Shown here: positions 1 through 11,500 of the stretch, one piece after another
Numbering within the stretch: the first letter of the stretch is position 1
Layout of the letters: every line of letters starts with the position of its first letter
Source of the DNA: Siderastrea radians
Taxonomy: Eukaryota; Cnidaria; Anthozoa; Scleractinia; Rhizangiidae
Reading direction: 5' to 3'
Assembly: GCA_964017195.1 (NCBI GenBank)
Contig: OZ024889.1
Location: forward strand, 64,857,858 to 64,921,857
DNA: 64,000 nt
Program-made: the position numbers and the translations under genes
Notes under the pieces: model-generated
Told to the model about the DNA's origin: nothing
What the model saw: the letters and a program-made list of their open reading frames with translations, nothing else
Database searches by the model: none

Positions 1-480
1 TTGCATGTTTTGAAACTTTTAATCTTCACTTCGAATAAACATACTCAAGAAAGTTATCGCACAAAGATTTTATTACACCACGTGAATTTCGATCAAACGT
101 TGCTTTGTACTTCTTAACCGTTCATACCTTAATGCGTTCAGTACAAGGGATCATAATTTTGGAAAGAGGCGAACTGATTATTGGATAGTGTTATAGGGCA
201 TTACGTGGAGACAACAAACAACAAAATAATTCAAGTGGAATAAAAGCAACTGAGTAATTCATTTTATTATAAAAATGGTATTCCCGTTTTTGTATGCATG
301 AAGTCGATATAAAACGTCGACCAAACTGTGCCCTGTACCCAAACACATAACCTGAGGGGAGGGATGAGGCAAGAAATGTGGCATTCTGTCAAAAAGTACA
401 AAGTCCTGTGTGCCGAGCTGAGCAATACCTTCTTGTTCTGCAGTCCTTCAGGGGGATTCTGTTGTCCTTCAGGATCCTGC
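1..480. other. 5' flank, no gene recognised
   Basis: AT-rich sequence. Short open frames here are interrupted or run into the adjacent tandem repeat. I see no homeobox, transposase or RNA-gene signature. Confidence 0.5.
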
Positions 481-700
481 AAGGGGATTCGCACTTATGA
501 GTCTGTGGATGAAATCCCTAAGTGTGACCATTCAAATGAAAGCTACTGAGCAGTACTTTCCTGTGGTGCTGTTTATTATGTTGTACAAGGTGGTTCTAAC
601 CTTTTAGTCTGTACATCAAGGTGATTCCAACTTTCGAGTCTGTGGATGAATTGATCCTGGAGTGTGACCATGGAAATGAAACCTACTTAGCAATGCTGAC
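481..700 (+). repeat. ~105-bp tandem repeat family, copy set 1 (+)
   Basis: About one and a half units of a repeat whose core reads GAGTCTGTGGATGAAATCC, followed by a CATTCAAATGAAAGCTACTG segment and a GTGGTTCTAAC segment. The core recurs near 499 and 636. The same family appears at 1910-2270 (reverse), 16440-16740 (forward), near 30040-30130 (reverse) and near 60050-60110 (degenerate). The unit length is a multiple of three, so open frames through it (peptides like ESVDE...CDHSNESY) are by-products and not genes. I recall similar repeats in stony corals; this is memory, not a search result. Confidence 0.75.
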
Positions 701-1905
701 CCGTACCTTTTATGTTTGTTTCTTGATATTTTTCAAAACGAAAAGTGTGGCTTTTTCTTGCTTTTCATCTTGGGTGCTTTTCGGTTTGAAAAGAATTCAA
801 AACTGTTGTACACGACGTGCGGTGGCAAATAGTGCCTGCTACCGTACCAGTCAGTTCGACAATTTTGGAAGAAAATAAAGCAAAAACAGTTTCAGGGGTG
901 AACTACGTTGTATGCATTTCTCAGTGTATTTGCAAGAGTTGAGTGTATTTAAAGATAGTTGTTCCTTCCATTTATATTTTCGTGAATTCCGTAGAGGGGG
1001 ACAACTTCAAGAAGAGTAAGATAAAAATCCACTTACTGGGAAGATAGGATTACATATATATTGCTAAAAAGCAAGCTAATAGAGGACGCTTTTTTCGAGT
1101 CTTATAGATTATTGCAGTTTAAAAACACGAACAAAATCTGTTTATTCCTTTTTGCTAAAACTGTTTTGATAATAATGAGCAGTTGACCGAGCTTTCAAAG
1201 TGTTGCATACATAAAATTTGTCGCTCTAAAAAGTGTTTTCTTTAAGCACTCTCCTTTAAAAACGCTTAACCTATATAAAATTGCTTGTCGCCCTGTTGTT
1301 ATTAAATATAAAATATTCGCACTAAGTACTAAGTACTTCAGTGGAAAAACTTTGTGGATTCAATATCAGTGTAAGTCTTATTCAAATTTGAAGCCAAAAA
1401 CTCGAGAGGATCTTGCTCAGTGATCGTCCAAACCTCTGTGGCCCTGTTTGCAATTGTTCATTCCAACCACTAGTCAAAATACTGGGTCGTGAAGGCAATA
1501 CAATAAGGTCTTCATTATTAAAACGCTGACTAGTTTAACGAGGTAAAAATGATGACATTTTAAATAAGTACACAGGGCTACTGCTATAAAAAATAAACGA
1601 CAGAAAACGAGAGAAAAAATCCAAGAATTACTGTAATTTTATCTAAACTGTGACATCAGTTCCAACATCAGAAGGGACAGTAGTATTAAATACATAAAAA
1701 GTGAGTTCGGTCCAGAGTGTAAAATAATCTCTGCCAACTACCATCACGAAAATGTTTCAACTTTATCATGAAATTTGGCACGTGTATCTCTTCAGTTTTA
1801 AAAACACTGCAGAGCATAAAATTTGCTATCACAACCGCTTAAGCCTCGGTTTTCCGCAATAATCACCCGTTCAATTTTGACAGAGGCCAAACTCAAAACA
1901 AAGAC
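701..1905. other. Intergenic, no feature recognised
   Basis: AT-rich sequence without a supported coding exon or RNA gene. The first part continues out of the tandem repeat and carries an 85-codon frame that is only a read-through of that repeat. Confidence 0.45.
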
Positions 1906-2270
1906 AAAAAATTCAAAATGTACATTGCAACTTAAGGATTTCTTCTTCAGCTCAAAAGTTAGAGTCACCTTCCACAATCTGATATACAGGACCACAGGAA
2001 AGCATCGCTCCATAGCTTTCATTTGAACGGTCAGACATGAGGATTCATCCGCATACTCAAAAGTGAGAACCACTCTGAACAATGTAATATACAGCACCAC
2101 CGGAAAGTACTGCACAGTAGCTTTCATTTGAATGGTTACACTTGAAGATTTCGTCTAAATACTCAAACGTAACAGCCACCTCGTACAACCAACGAGCAGC
2201 GCCACAGGAAAAAACTGTTCGATAGCTTTGCTCAATAACACGTAAGGATTTTACATAGGCGTAAAACCAC
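1906..2270 (-). repeat. ~105-bp tandem repeat family, copy set 2 (-)
   Basis: Three diverged units in reverse orientation. The landmark CAAAAGT(T/G)AGA starts near 1953 and 2059, and a weaker version lies near 2164, giving a period of about 105 bp. Each unit also carries TAGCTTTCATTTGAA, the reverse complement of the TTCAAATGAAAGCTA segment in copy set 1. A 109-codon open frame on the minus strand (1798-2127) comes from this array and is not annotated as a gene. Confidence 0.75.
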
Positions 2271-5200
2271 ATTAAAGAAGCAGGCTTAATCTCGGAAGTA
2301 TAATGCAGAAACGTTCAGTATTTAGTCATAAAATTCAGTAGGACAGAAGCATGTTGACGCTTAAGTGTGATAGCTGAGTCTCACAGTAAAAAGAGACATG
2401 TTCAGTCTTAAAATTTTCTTCCATCAAATTTGATGTTCATAAAATACTTTTGAGTGTGAAACAAAGACATGATGTAAGGGTTTAAATTTTAATTTTGTTA
2501 CACAGTCTACATCATTAAATCTCTCTGTGAGCTTACCCATTACAATCAGAAATGGCTAAAAGTAAATCAATCGCGGTGAAAATGATTTATTGCCTAACTG
2601 TGCATGTAACCTACGTGAAACAAGAAAGAGCATAATTCAGCCGATTTAATTCTCCCTTTTTTTTCTAGGAATTCAAATAAACTAACTATAAGCGATTTAA
2701 TGTCAGCTTAGATTTAGGACATATCTTATCTCAGGTTCGCCAAAAACAGTTTGCAAATTTTTCCCAGACAATAACAGTAAGACTTGTAGTATAAATGACA
2801 CTTATTAGAGAAAAAAATTAGACCGATATTACAAGTAAGCCTCTACCTTAAACCTTAGTATAATCAGAAACCTTATTTTTACGAAAAAAAATATATTTTG
2901 AACAAATTGCTTTTACCAACACAACCTTAAAAAAATCGTTGTGAAAAAAAAAAGAAGAGAACAAGAATAGTAAGAGTCAACCTCTAAAATATTCTGACAT
3001 TAGAAAGCAAAACTAAGACAACGACATTCATCAAGATTAGAAATTTTTCTAATTTGTCAGGGTAGTTTTTTGGTTAATATAATTTACATATTCCGTTATT
3101 TGTGATTTACCGACAAAAACGCACAGTTTTTCATGAGTTATGAAGTTCAGAAAAATATTCAGATTTATCTAGAAAATAAAAACGAAAATTGATGCTGCAC
3201 TGATAGGCGTTCCAAAACCGCGAACAGATGTTACAGATTTTATTTATAGTCGTTACACGTTACGAGTACAATATCGCCAAAAACCGCATTAAAATGCTAC
3301 ATTTAAAAATTACGGCGAACCCCCAAAAAACTGTTTATGACAAGTCAGATAGTTAAGAACTCGTGGCGTCTGCCGATCGTATTGATAAGGAACAGAATTT
3401 AAACTAAACCAAGAACAAAAACGTGAATTCATATTTTCTACAAGAAACCGACAGTTTAGTTTCAAATGAATTACAGCAATGCGCCAAATTTTAAGATATT
3501 CTCCACTAGTTCTTTCTAGGGAATGTTCTTCTATTTCAGTCTACTTGTGCTCACAGCATAGGAACATTAAGGTTTCCGTCTACTGCTGTGATGAATTAGG
3601 CAGGATTTAGCCTCACTCGGTGTTAGCTCAGAGCTCACTTGGCTTAAATCAGATATTAAAATGAAAAGAGTGCGCCAGCGACATGATGTCGCGAAATCCT
3701 GCCTTCTTTGATGTAAACACCTGCCCGAGACAAACTCGCGATTATTTCACAAGATGTTTTCTCTTTGACTCCTATTTACTTTAAAATTCCAGCCAACAAC
3801 CTGCTATTTTAGGACCTGCTATAGCTGCAACAATTCATTTTTTTTACTTTAAAAGCTATTTTTAATCTTTCTAACGAGCTACGCTCTCACACAATTTCAG
3901 CCTAACTCCAGTGTAAGGTTAAATACTTATACCTACTGATAAACGTTCGAGTGACCTTGCCCAGATTTGAACTGAATCAGTTTCAAATACTCGGTCTCCT
4001 TATCTCAACGATAAGAAAGTAATAACACGATGCTACAAAATATTGTTTTTTAGGAGGAAGAAGATACCAATTTTTGATATCAACAAAATATAGAAATTGG
4101 TATTGGTAAAGTTGTCCAAAATGGGAATAAAAATTCTTAGAAAATCGCTTCAATTTTTAGCTTCACACAAAGAGTCTTGGTACAGCACAAAACTGTTTTT
4201 TTCTTTTGTAATTTAACAACAAAAAAGATAAGACTTACCGAAAAAATTCGTTTTGACCCAAGCTCTCCGCTTCATCATTCGAAACACCCGCAACAGTGTA
4301 TGTTGTCTCCGTTCAGAGAATCAAATAGCCATGCACTCAGTTCTCTTGAAAAACGACGCATCGCACATAAAAACATACAGCATTGTTCGCTGCATTACTA
4401 CATTGTAAACACTCCTGCTTAATGTTGTGTGTTTTACCACGGGTTCTATATATCCATAAACGATGAAATGAACAAAATAGACAAAAATTAAAGCAAGACA
4501 TGTATATATCCGATGATTAACCGCGAAATGGATCTCGTTCAGCGCAGTTTACGGAATTTGACTCCATTAGGAGCAAGGTTGATTTAAAGATTGTCATAAT
4601 CAGTATTACTTGGTCTATGCTTCATCTAATTTCTGGATTCGTGTTTTCTGGCCAGTTTTCTATATTCTACCCTCGTTTTCTGTTCAGCAGGTGAAGAACT
4701 GGGCCTTAAAGAATCACTCTTTGTCCAAGAACAAAATATTAACATCTTTGCGACGGCTTCTTGTGTCCAAATCATTCTTAAGGACTTTCAAACTCTTCTT
4801 TGCGAAAATTTAATTTATTTAACTCAATCATATAAGTTTCGTTTTGTGCCCTCATAAAAGAACCCATAAAACAGTTTAGAGTACGCCGTGAAGTTTTTAA
4901 AAGAAATTGCTTAATGTGTATCAGACATATTGGTTTTTAAGGACTTGAAAATGAATGGACTGCTGCAATAGTCGAATCAGTATGAAGGGTAAATTGAATT
5001 TATTAAAACGCAAAAACGTCGCTAGGGAGAAGAATATTAGATTTTACTTCCTTGACAAGTGACTTGCTATCATTATTTAAGAAGTATAAACAGCTTGACA
5101 TTTTAAGTATTTTTGCACTAAATGTGACTTTTTGCCAAGAAAGAATGGACAAAAAGATTTTGCGTGTCTTGTTACGTGAACAAGGAACGATGCAGTCCCA

Positions 5201-7894
5201 AATTCAAAGAGAATTGCAGCTGGAGCAAATTCCGTGAAAAGCTTACAGTGTTTGTTCTGGGCTTTCTTTTGCGAAGAACTCGACTGAAAAGCCCGCTAGT
5301 CTATTTATCCATCCCTATTGTGATATTGTCGCGAAGATCTTTGCCGTGGGCTTAAAAGTCAAAATGTAGCCACTTTATTCAGCCAAAGAACCAACTTTAC
5401 ACTGGAAAGGCGGAAGGGGGTTGCAATAACAATATTGTTTTGGCGGGAAAATAGACGGTTGCCACAACGTTTGAGTGCTCGAGTGCACGAATAACATCAC
5501 GAAGGAAAGACTGATTTCGTTCATTTTTCACTGAACCACATCGCCTTTCTTTCTTCTGGGATTAATTATATTTAAATGATAATCCACTCGGGTGCTAAAT
5601 ATACACTAAGTCTAATACCATGAACACAACAAACACAAAGGGAACACGTTGCCGGAATAGGGCGCGAAAAAAAAATTCTTTTTCACTTTGACAATTCTTT
5701 GCAGCGGTCCACCCAAACTTGCAAATTTGAGCTTCAGCGACCCGACGCTTAGGCGCGCGCAAAAGAGAAAAACTCAAAACGCACATACCAAAAGATTCTT
5801 ATTTAAATATTGAATTGTTTTCTTGTCAACAAAGGACCCTTGGCCGTGTTTGTGATATTAAAAGTGCTGGTTTGAGGTCGGAACAATGCATCGGAAATAC
5901 TTAAATAGCAAATTTAAGCGGTCGTGTGTAGTCGCAAAATGTCTCACGGAAGCGTTTATAAGCAGGCAAATAAAGTTTCATCACTTTTGAATCCTTCTAC
6001 AGCAAGATTTGCGCCAATTATCTTTCAACGATAGGTTACATATCTTAGACGCCACTAGCCCTAAAGGAAAAAAAAACTTACGGTGTTTTTTATGTTTTTA
6101 ACAAAGTACGTAATTACATTAAAAATGTCGTATTTTCATTGTATAGAGCGATCGCGATATCTTTAGCATTAAAAAGTTGCCTTTCATTACTGTTCCTTGA
6201 AGCACGCGGTTTTTATTATGTTCTTTGTACGCACACATTCTAATCACTAAATTTCGTCGTAATTAATAATTAATCAAAGCCTCAACCCCAAATAACTAAG
6301 GAAAAATGAATATTTCTCTTGACTCAGAGCTTCGGTCATAACACCTAAGGCTAAAAAAATATTGAAATGCTGACAACTTCCAACTAATTGAAACTTCTTT
6401 TAATTAAAGCCAAATTGATTTGTCCTATGAGCCGCGCGATTGGTATTTAGAATTTGTTCGCTTTCTTTTAATACAAAGCATAGATTTTTTTGCTTTAGCT
6501 TACTAGAATCATTTTATTTGAATTTCTATATGATTCGATTTGTATCTTAGCGCGCGCTTCGCAGGTAGGAAGGCCGGCTACTCAAAAGGTGAAAAATGAA
6601 ATCAATTTGAAAATGGACAAAATTTGGCCGTTATATTGGAAGTTTCAGCGTATTTGTAAACTTTTACGTGCCCTAGCTGTCTAAAAAAGATTTTTTAAAT
6701 TCACGAGAAACCAAATTAGACACATTATCTTATCTTTTTCGGATATCGTCTCGAATTTACAGATAAATTAGTTTTCTAAAGATTCATTTGGCAAATTAGT
6801 ATAGTACATTTTTATTTCTGCGCAAAGGAAAACAATGTAATGTTTATCGGAGATTTCAATAAGTAAAGTGAAAAAGTAATAAAATCAGCAAAAGTCGCCT
6901 AGTTTCTCGCGATTACAGGAAAAAATTCAACATTTTTAGCTCCGAAGAGACATTTGCAGAATTCATTGAGGCCATAGAAGAAATAACTATGTAAAAATGT
7001 TAATGGCGCATTTTAGAAAATTTCATTAATTTCAGGGTAATCAGCTAGCATACTTCCAGCTGCCGGCAGAAACACCAAATATATATTTTTGTACTTTATA
7101 TTTGTCACGCATATAGAAAACCCCATTCACATTTGGCCAAGTTTGTACAAGGATTTCCTCTCACACGACCTAAAGTTATTGGTGTCTCTTAAGCTTTTCT
7201 CCGGACCATTAGAGCCCTTTGTTTTCCTGCAAGAGAAGTTGTCGACACTGATTAAGTCACTTCCTTTTCATTGCAAATGATGTGCGAACGTTTTTCAAAG
7301 TTGTTTTGAAGTAACAATCAAATCAATACTTTTTGGTGATTAAGCTGCCACTCGATATTTACGACTGCAAAATGTTAAAAAGCAGTTTATTCGCGATGTC
7401 ATGAATCCCGCTATGTAGGTGGCATTCGGTTAAATGCCGAATAAAAGCCCTTCAAGGATCGCACGCGGGCCGGTAATTATCTTAAAACCATACGAAAATG
7501 TTAGTTTTCTTTGAGAACAAAAGCCGTAAGCTAAACATGTTTGAGTAATTAGGGAAACGATGAAACAGTCATGTGTAGTGAAAGAATACAAAGGGATTTG
7601 TCAAAGATCAACGAGCTTCTATACCACGGCACGAGCCTTGTTTTTTGTTCCTGGCTGGTATCTCTACAGGATCCTTTTTTGAGGGGGAAGTGTCGGTCTG
7701 CCTCCCGCCCGTTTCGTGGAAACGCACACGGAAGGGGAAATCTAATCAATAAATGTCATGCCCAGAGCCATACCATCTCGCTATCGGGCTCTATTGCCAA
7801 AACTTAAAGAAAAATCGCATTAAATTTTGACGCCAAGATGTCGAACTCCATCGATCGTGCTCCGCACAAGCCTCGAGCTGGCGAGAGCAAGTAC
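2271..7894. other. Distal 5' flank of otp, no gene recognised
   Basis: About 5.6 kb of AT-rich DNA with poly-A/T runs. The open frames here are 61-81 codons, lack recognisable motifs and show no splice-linked partners. Distal regulatory DNA for otp could lie here, but nothing in the sequence lets me delimit it. Confidence 0.4.
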
Positions 7895-8254
7895 TATCGA
7901 TTTAATTAACAATTAATATTTTATTAATCACGTTAATGACGATTCAGTTTCGTCTAATCACGGTTTATTTGATCAATTATTTGAAAGCCAAAATACTTCA
8001 TCACAAACAAATGCTTCTTAATTAAGAGAATTACTGTTCGCGCTCCAAGCCCAAAGCTCAGATGGAAGAGAACCTTCGAGCGAAACGCGCTTGAAAATTC
8101 ATGCTAATTACGCGCCGCCAAGCACGGAACGCGCTGGGAGCCGCTGGAAGATGGAGCACTGAAAGGCGAAAAAATTATATTACAGGCGCTTAATTTGCCA
8201 TGCTCTCATGTTCAATTAGCACAATTAAATATTAATATAGAGTGATTTGCTTAC
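7895..8254 (+). promoter_or_regulatory. TAAT/ATTA-rich proximal region of otp
   Basis: The 360 bp before the otp start codon hold many core homeodomain sites. Examples are TTTAATTAACAATTAATATT near 7900, ATTAATCACGTTAATGAC near 7922, CTTAATTAAGAGAATTAC near 8017, TGCTAATTACGC near 8100, and CAATTAGCACAATTAAATAT near 8213. Paired-class factors bind single or palindromic TAAT sites, so auto- or cross-regulation within the cluster is a reasonable inference. No clear TATA box is visible at a position that would fix the transcription start. Part of this stretch must also be the 5' UTR. Confidence 0.5.
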
Positions 8255-8573
8255 ATGCTTTCTGATCCGGTGGTGACACCTGACATAATTTTATTAGAAA
8301 ATAGCGGCACGGCGAGCGCTGATTGGCTAGCCGCAGCTATAGATATTAAATCCGAGGTAATAAGCACTCTACAAAGAAGGCCGAAAGTTTGGCAGAATCG
8401 CAGAAGATTAGTAATGGAGCCATCGAACGACGCTCACGGACCGGCAAGAGGGCAGGCTCTGGACCACAGAGAAGACCATACAACGACTTCTTTGCTTGAG
8501 CTAGTTCCAAGTTTGGAGCATTCGATCGTGGGAATACTCAATCATAACGGCGAGTTAAATGATCAAGATTCAG
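8255..8573 (+). CDS. otp: otp coding exon 1
   Basis: Encodes residues 1-106 plus one base of codon 107. The donor is CAG|GTAGGG (phase 1). The exon holds the octapeptide-like HSIVGILN (codons 89-96) and ends in an acidic stretch (GELNDQDS). Read-through past the donor keeps the frame open to 8635, so the exon could be mistaken for a 126-aa single-exon gene. Confidence 0.85.
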
Positions 8574-11500
8574 GTAGGGGCTATCTTGTTAGGGTAACAA
8601 ATCTTCGAAAATTTTCTACTCATCACTCACATTAACCCAGCTTTATAAAAAATAAATTTTCTAATGACTTGAGTGAGAGCTCGTTCTAATTTAATTCACT
8701 TGATATCTGCCTCAGCAGATAGCGGCAAGAATAGCTGTGTGGATGGGAAAGGCTCCCCAACCGAGCACAAGAGGAATGATACTGTTTCTTTTGATGATGA
8801 AGATAGAAAGGCCAGTGATAGCCAAGGCGCCAAACAGAAGCGACATCGTACTCGCTTCACTCCAGCTCAACTGAACGAGCTTGAAAGATGCTTCGCTCGT
8901 ACGCATTACCCTGACGTGTTCATGCGAGAGGATCTTGCAGCACGGATTGGACTCACCGAATCCCGAGTTCAGGTACAAACGTTAAAGACCGGCAATTTAT
9001 GATTAACTCGATATCAATGGGAGAAAAATAGCAGTTTAAGGATCTTTTGGCATAATGAAGTTTATGTAACGGTTTGTTTTGCGAAGAAAAACAAAAACGC
9101 TCCTTCATTTAAATAGCTCTTAATCTTTGCCACTTTTTCCGGGAAGCTAGTCGTACAAAGCTACTGAGACACATATAGCTAGTTAGAGTTTAATATCTGA
9201 TTTCTGTTAAATGATAAAATCGTTTACGTCGCCACCAATTTTTTCCGGCTGTAATGATATATTTGTATACTTTTCGTCCTAATCACTTTCACACCGCGGA
9301 AAGACTTGTACAAACCTTTCATTTCAAAGCCACTGTTCCCGGGAATTATATCAGAGAACGAGCAATATTCGCGAAAAGAAATCAAATTTTATTGCTGTGA
9401 GGACGATTTATTATTTTTATCGCGGACACAACAAGAATTGCCTTTGTGGTATTAATTTGGTTTTTGTTTTGAGATACGCTTAACCGGCGGTCTTAAGCGA
9501 GCGAGGAATGGCACGTTCCTTGCGGCTAAATTTTCTTTGCTTAATAACACGCCTTGTCAAAAGATAGATCAGCTTAAAAATGGTGTTATTTTAATTTCGT
9601 GTTTTTATTTTCCGAAGATTGAGCCACTAGTGTGGCAGAAGTCTTAGAAGGAAGGCAGGCCGCACTTTCTGAATGTACACAATGAATAGATTATTAAAAA
9701 CATATTCAATAGCAATGGTCAAAATAAACCCATTGGAAATTCTAATGAAGCAAGGCCAAACGGAAGACTGTTCTCGTGATTTTTAAAAGTTATCTAAGCT
9801 ATTATGGCTAAGACCTGCAAGTGAATAATGGGCATTGCAGAAATAGAAACTATTATCTCGAAACAGTGTGTTGCAATTGTCAACCGGAGTCGTGTTTACA
9901 CCGGGTGAGAAATAATTACTTTCAAGATTTGAGTACACTGAAGAGCGTACTTTTCTGTTATGGGTTTTCCATAACTCTAATTGGAAGCTTTTTTCGTCAG
10001 TTGCCTGGTACTCCATTAGAGTGGCGAAGCTTGTCAAATTTCGGTTATCGTAGATTCGATATTAAACGATAGAAATTAGCTGCATTTCACTTCTAAACAC
10101 CTGTTCCAATACATTTTGCGCTTTGATCGTAGACAGCTGAAATTCTTACTGTAGTTTTGAAAGTTCCTTCTGGAAACAAAACGCAATTTTCTTTCTCGAA
10201 GCATGAATACTATTATCTCTCTTTGCGGTAAAGTCATCTTTGTTGCGACTTTGTAAATAAAGCCACATCGTCAGCGAACCAAAAAGATGTATAAACTGTT
10301 TAGGGTTAAATACATGTTGTAGTACGTGAATTTGAAAAGTCACATGTAAGACCTTAATTCTCCCCCGGAGTTTATAAACGTTCTCAACCGTGTTTTGCCG
10401 AGGTTGGAGTTGGCCCCGCGCAGAAACCTTACAATTCACTCACGTAAAGCGAGATTTCTAGAAAGACAATACCATCGATATTAAAGGTAGAGCCTAACAG
10501 ACTAGTACGGAGCTCGTTAGAGAAAAGCGTGATTTGAAAGACAAAGAGAAGACCGGTGTTTTTGAACATAATTAGAATAGCTATAAGGCGGGTTCGCTGA
10601 GCTCTTCTGTAATTACATTTTTCATTTCAGCGTGTTCTTGGCCGCGTTTTTATAAAGGACAGCGAAGTTAAGAAGTGGATTACCTCAAAACCGCCTAAGA
10701 ATTAAACCGGGCTCGGCAACAAACTCTGTTTACTTAGAAGAAATATTTGGCATGGTTCAGAATCCGCTATTCTGTGCTACAATCTGCAGGGAAAACAAAG
10801 TCTGGACTGCTGGGCCATCTTGGCCAAAGCGACACAGAATATCCAGGATTCGGTGACGGTGGAACATCGCCAAAAACTTTCACTTCCGTTTATGCAGCTC
10901 GGAGTTGCTGCAGCGAATAATAAAATTAAAGATAATTATGACAAAAGTAGGGTTCGTATCGCTTTTGGTTATTCTTATTGTAGTGTTTGATTGTTCCGCG
11001 AACCTAAATGATTAGGAGTACAAAAGAAGCAGATACCCGGCCACAGTTATGTTATTCTCGTGTCTCGCCCAACGACTACGAAATTGAAAAGTCACTAAAA
11101 GTTCTTCAGTATATGGTGTTGGTCTGTTCTTCTGTGTCTGGTACTAAATAACCAGTTCAACAGAACGTTTTGGGAAAGAATTCTATAATTAGGGTCTCAT
11201 TTCATCTCATCAGAGCAGGATTGTTATGCACTGATTAAATGCAGTCTGTGTTTAAACGCGAAGAATTTTAATGTATACTTGTTATTGAGAAGAAATGGCT
11301 TCTTGTACTTTTCGGTTAGCAGATTGTTTTGAACAAATCGTGGTAAATTGAAAACATTAGTTGGCTCCATGGGTGGTAAATTTTTAGGTGTGTCAAACTT
11401 ATGCTTAGTGCTATGAGACCCTGACCCCGATAAAGGACAGCCATAACAATTTACTCAAATCTTTAAGCGTTCGTGTACAACTTAAATTAATCGCAAATTG

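Noticed and set aside
481..878. Protein-coding gene with repeated ESVDE...CDHSNESY peptides
   Set aside because: The frame follows a ~105-bp tandem repeat present in both orientations at several places; stops occur inside units.
8574..8635. otp exon 1 as a complete 126-aa protein
   Set aside because: The frame runs through a good donor (CAG|GTAGGG), and the phase matches exon 2; the read-through tail has no family similarity.
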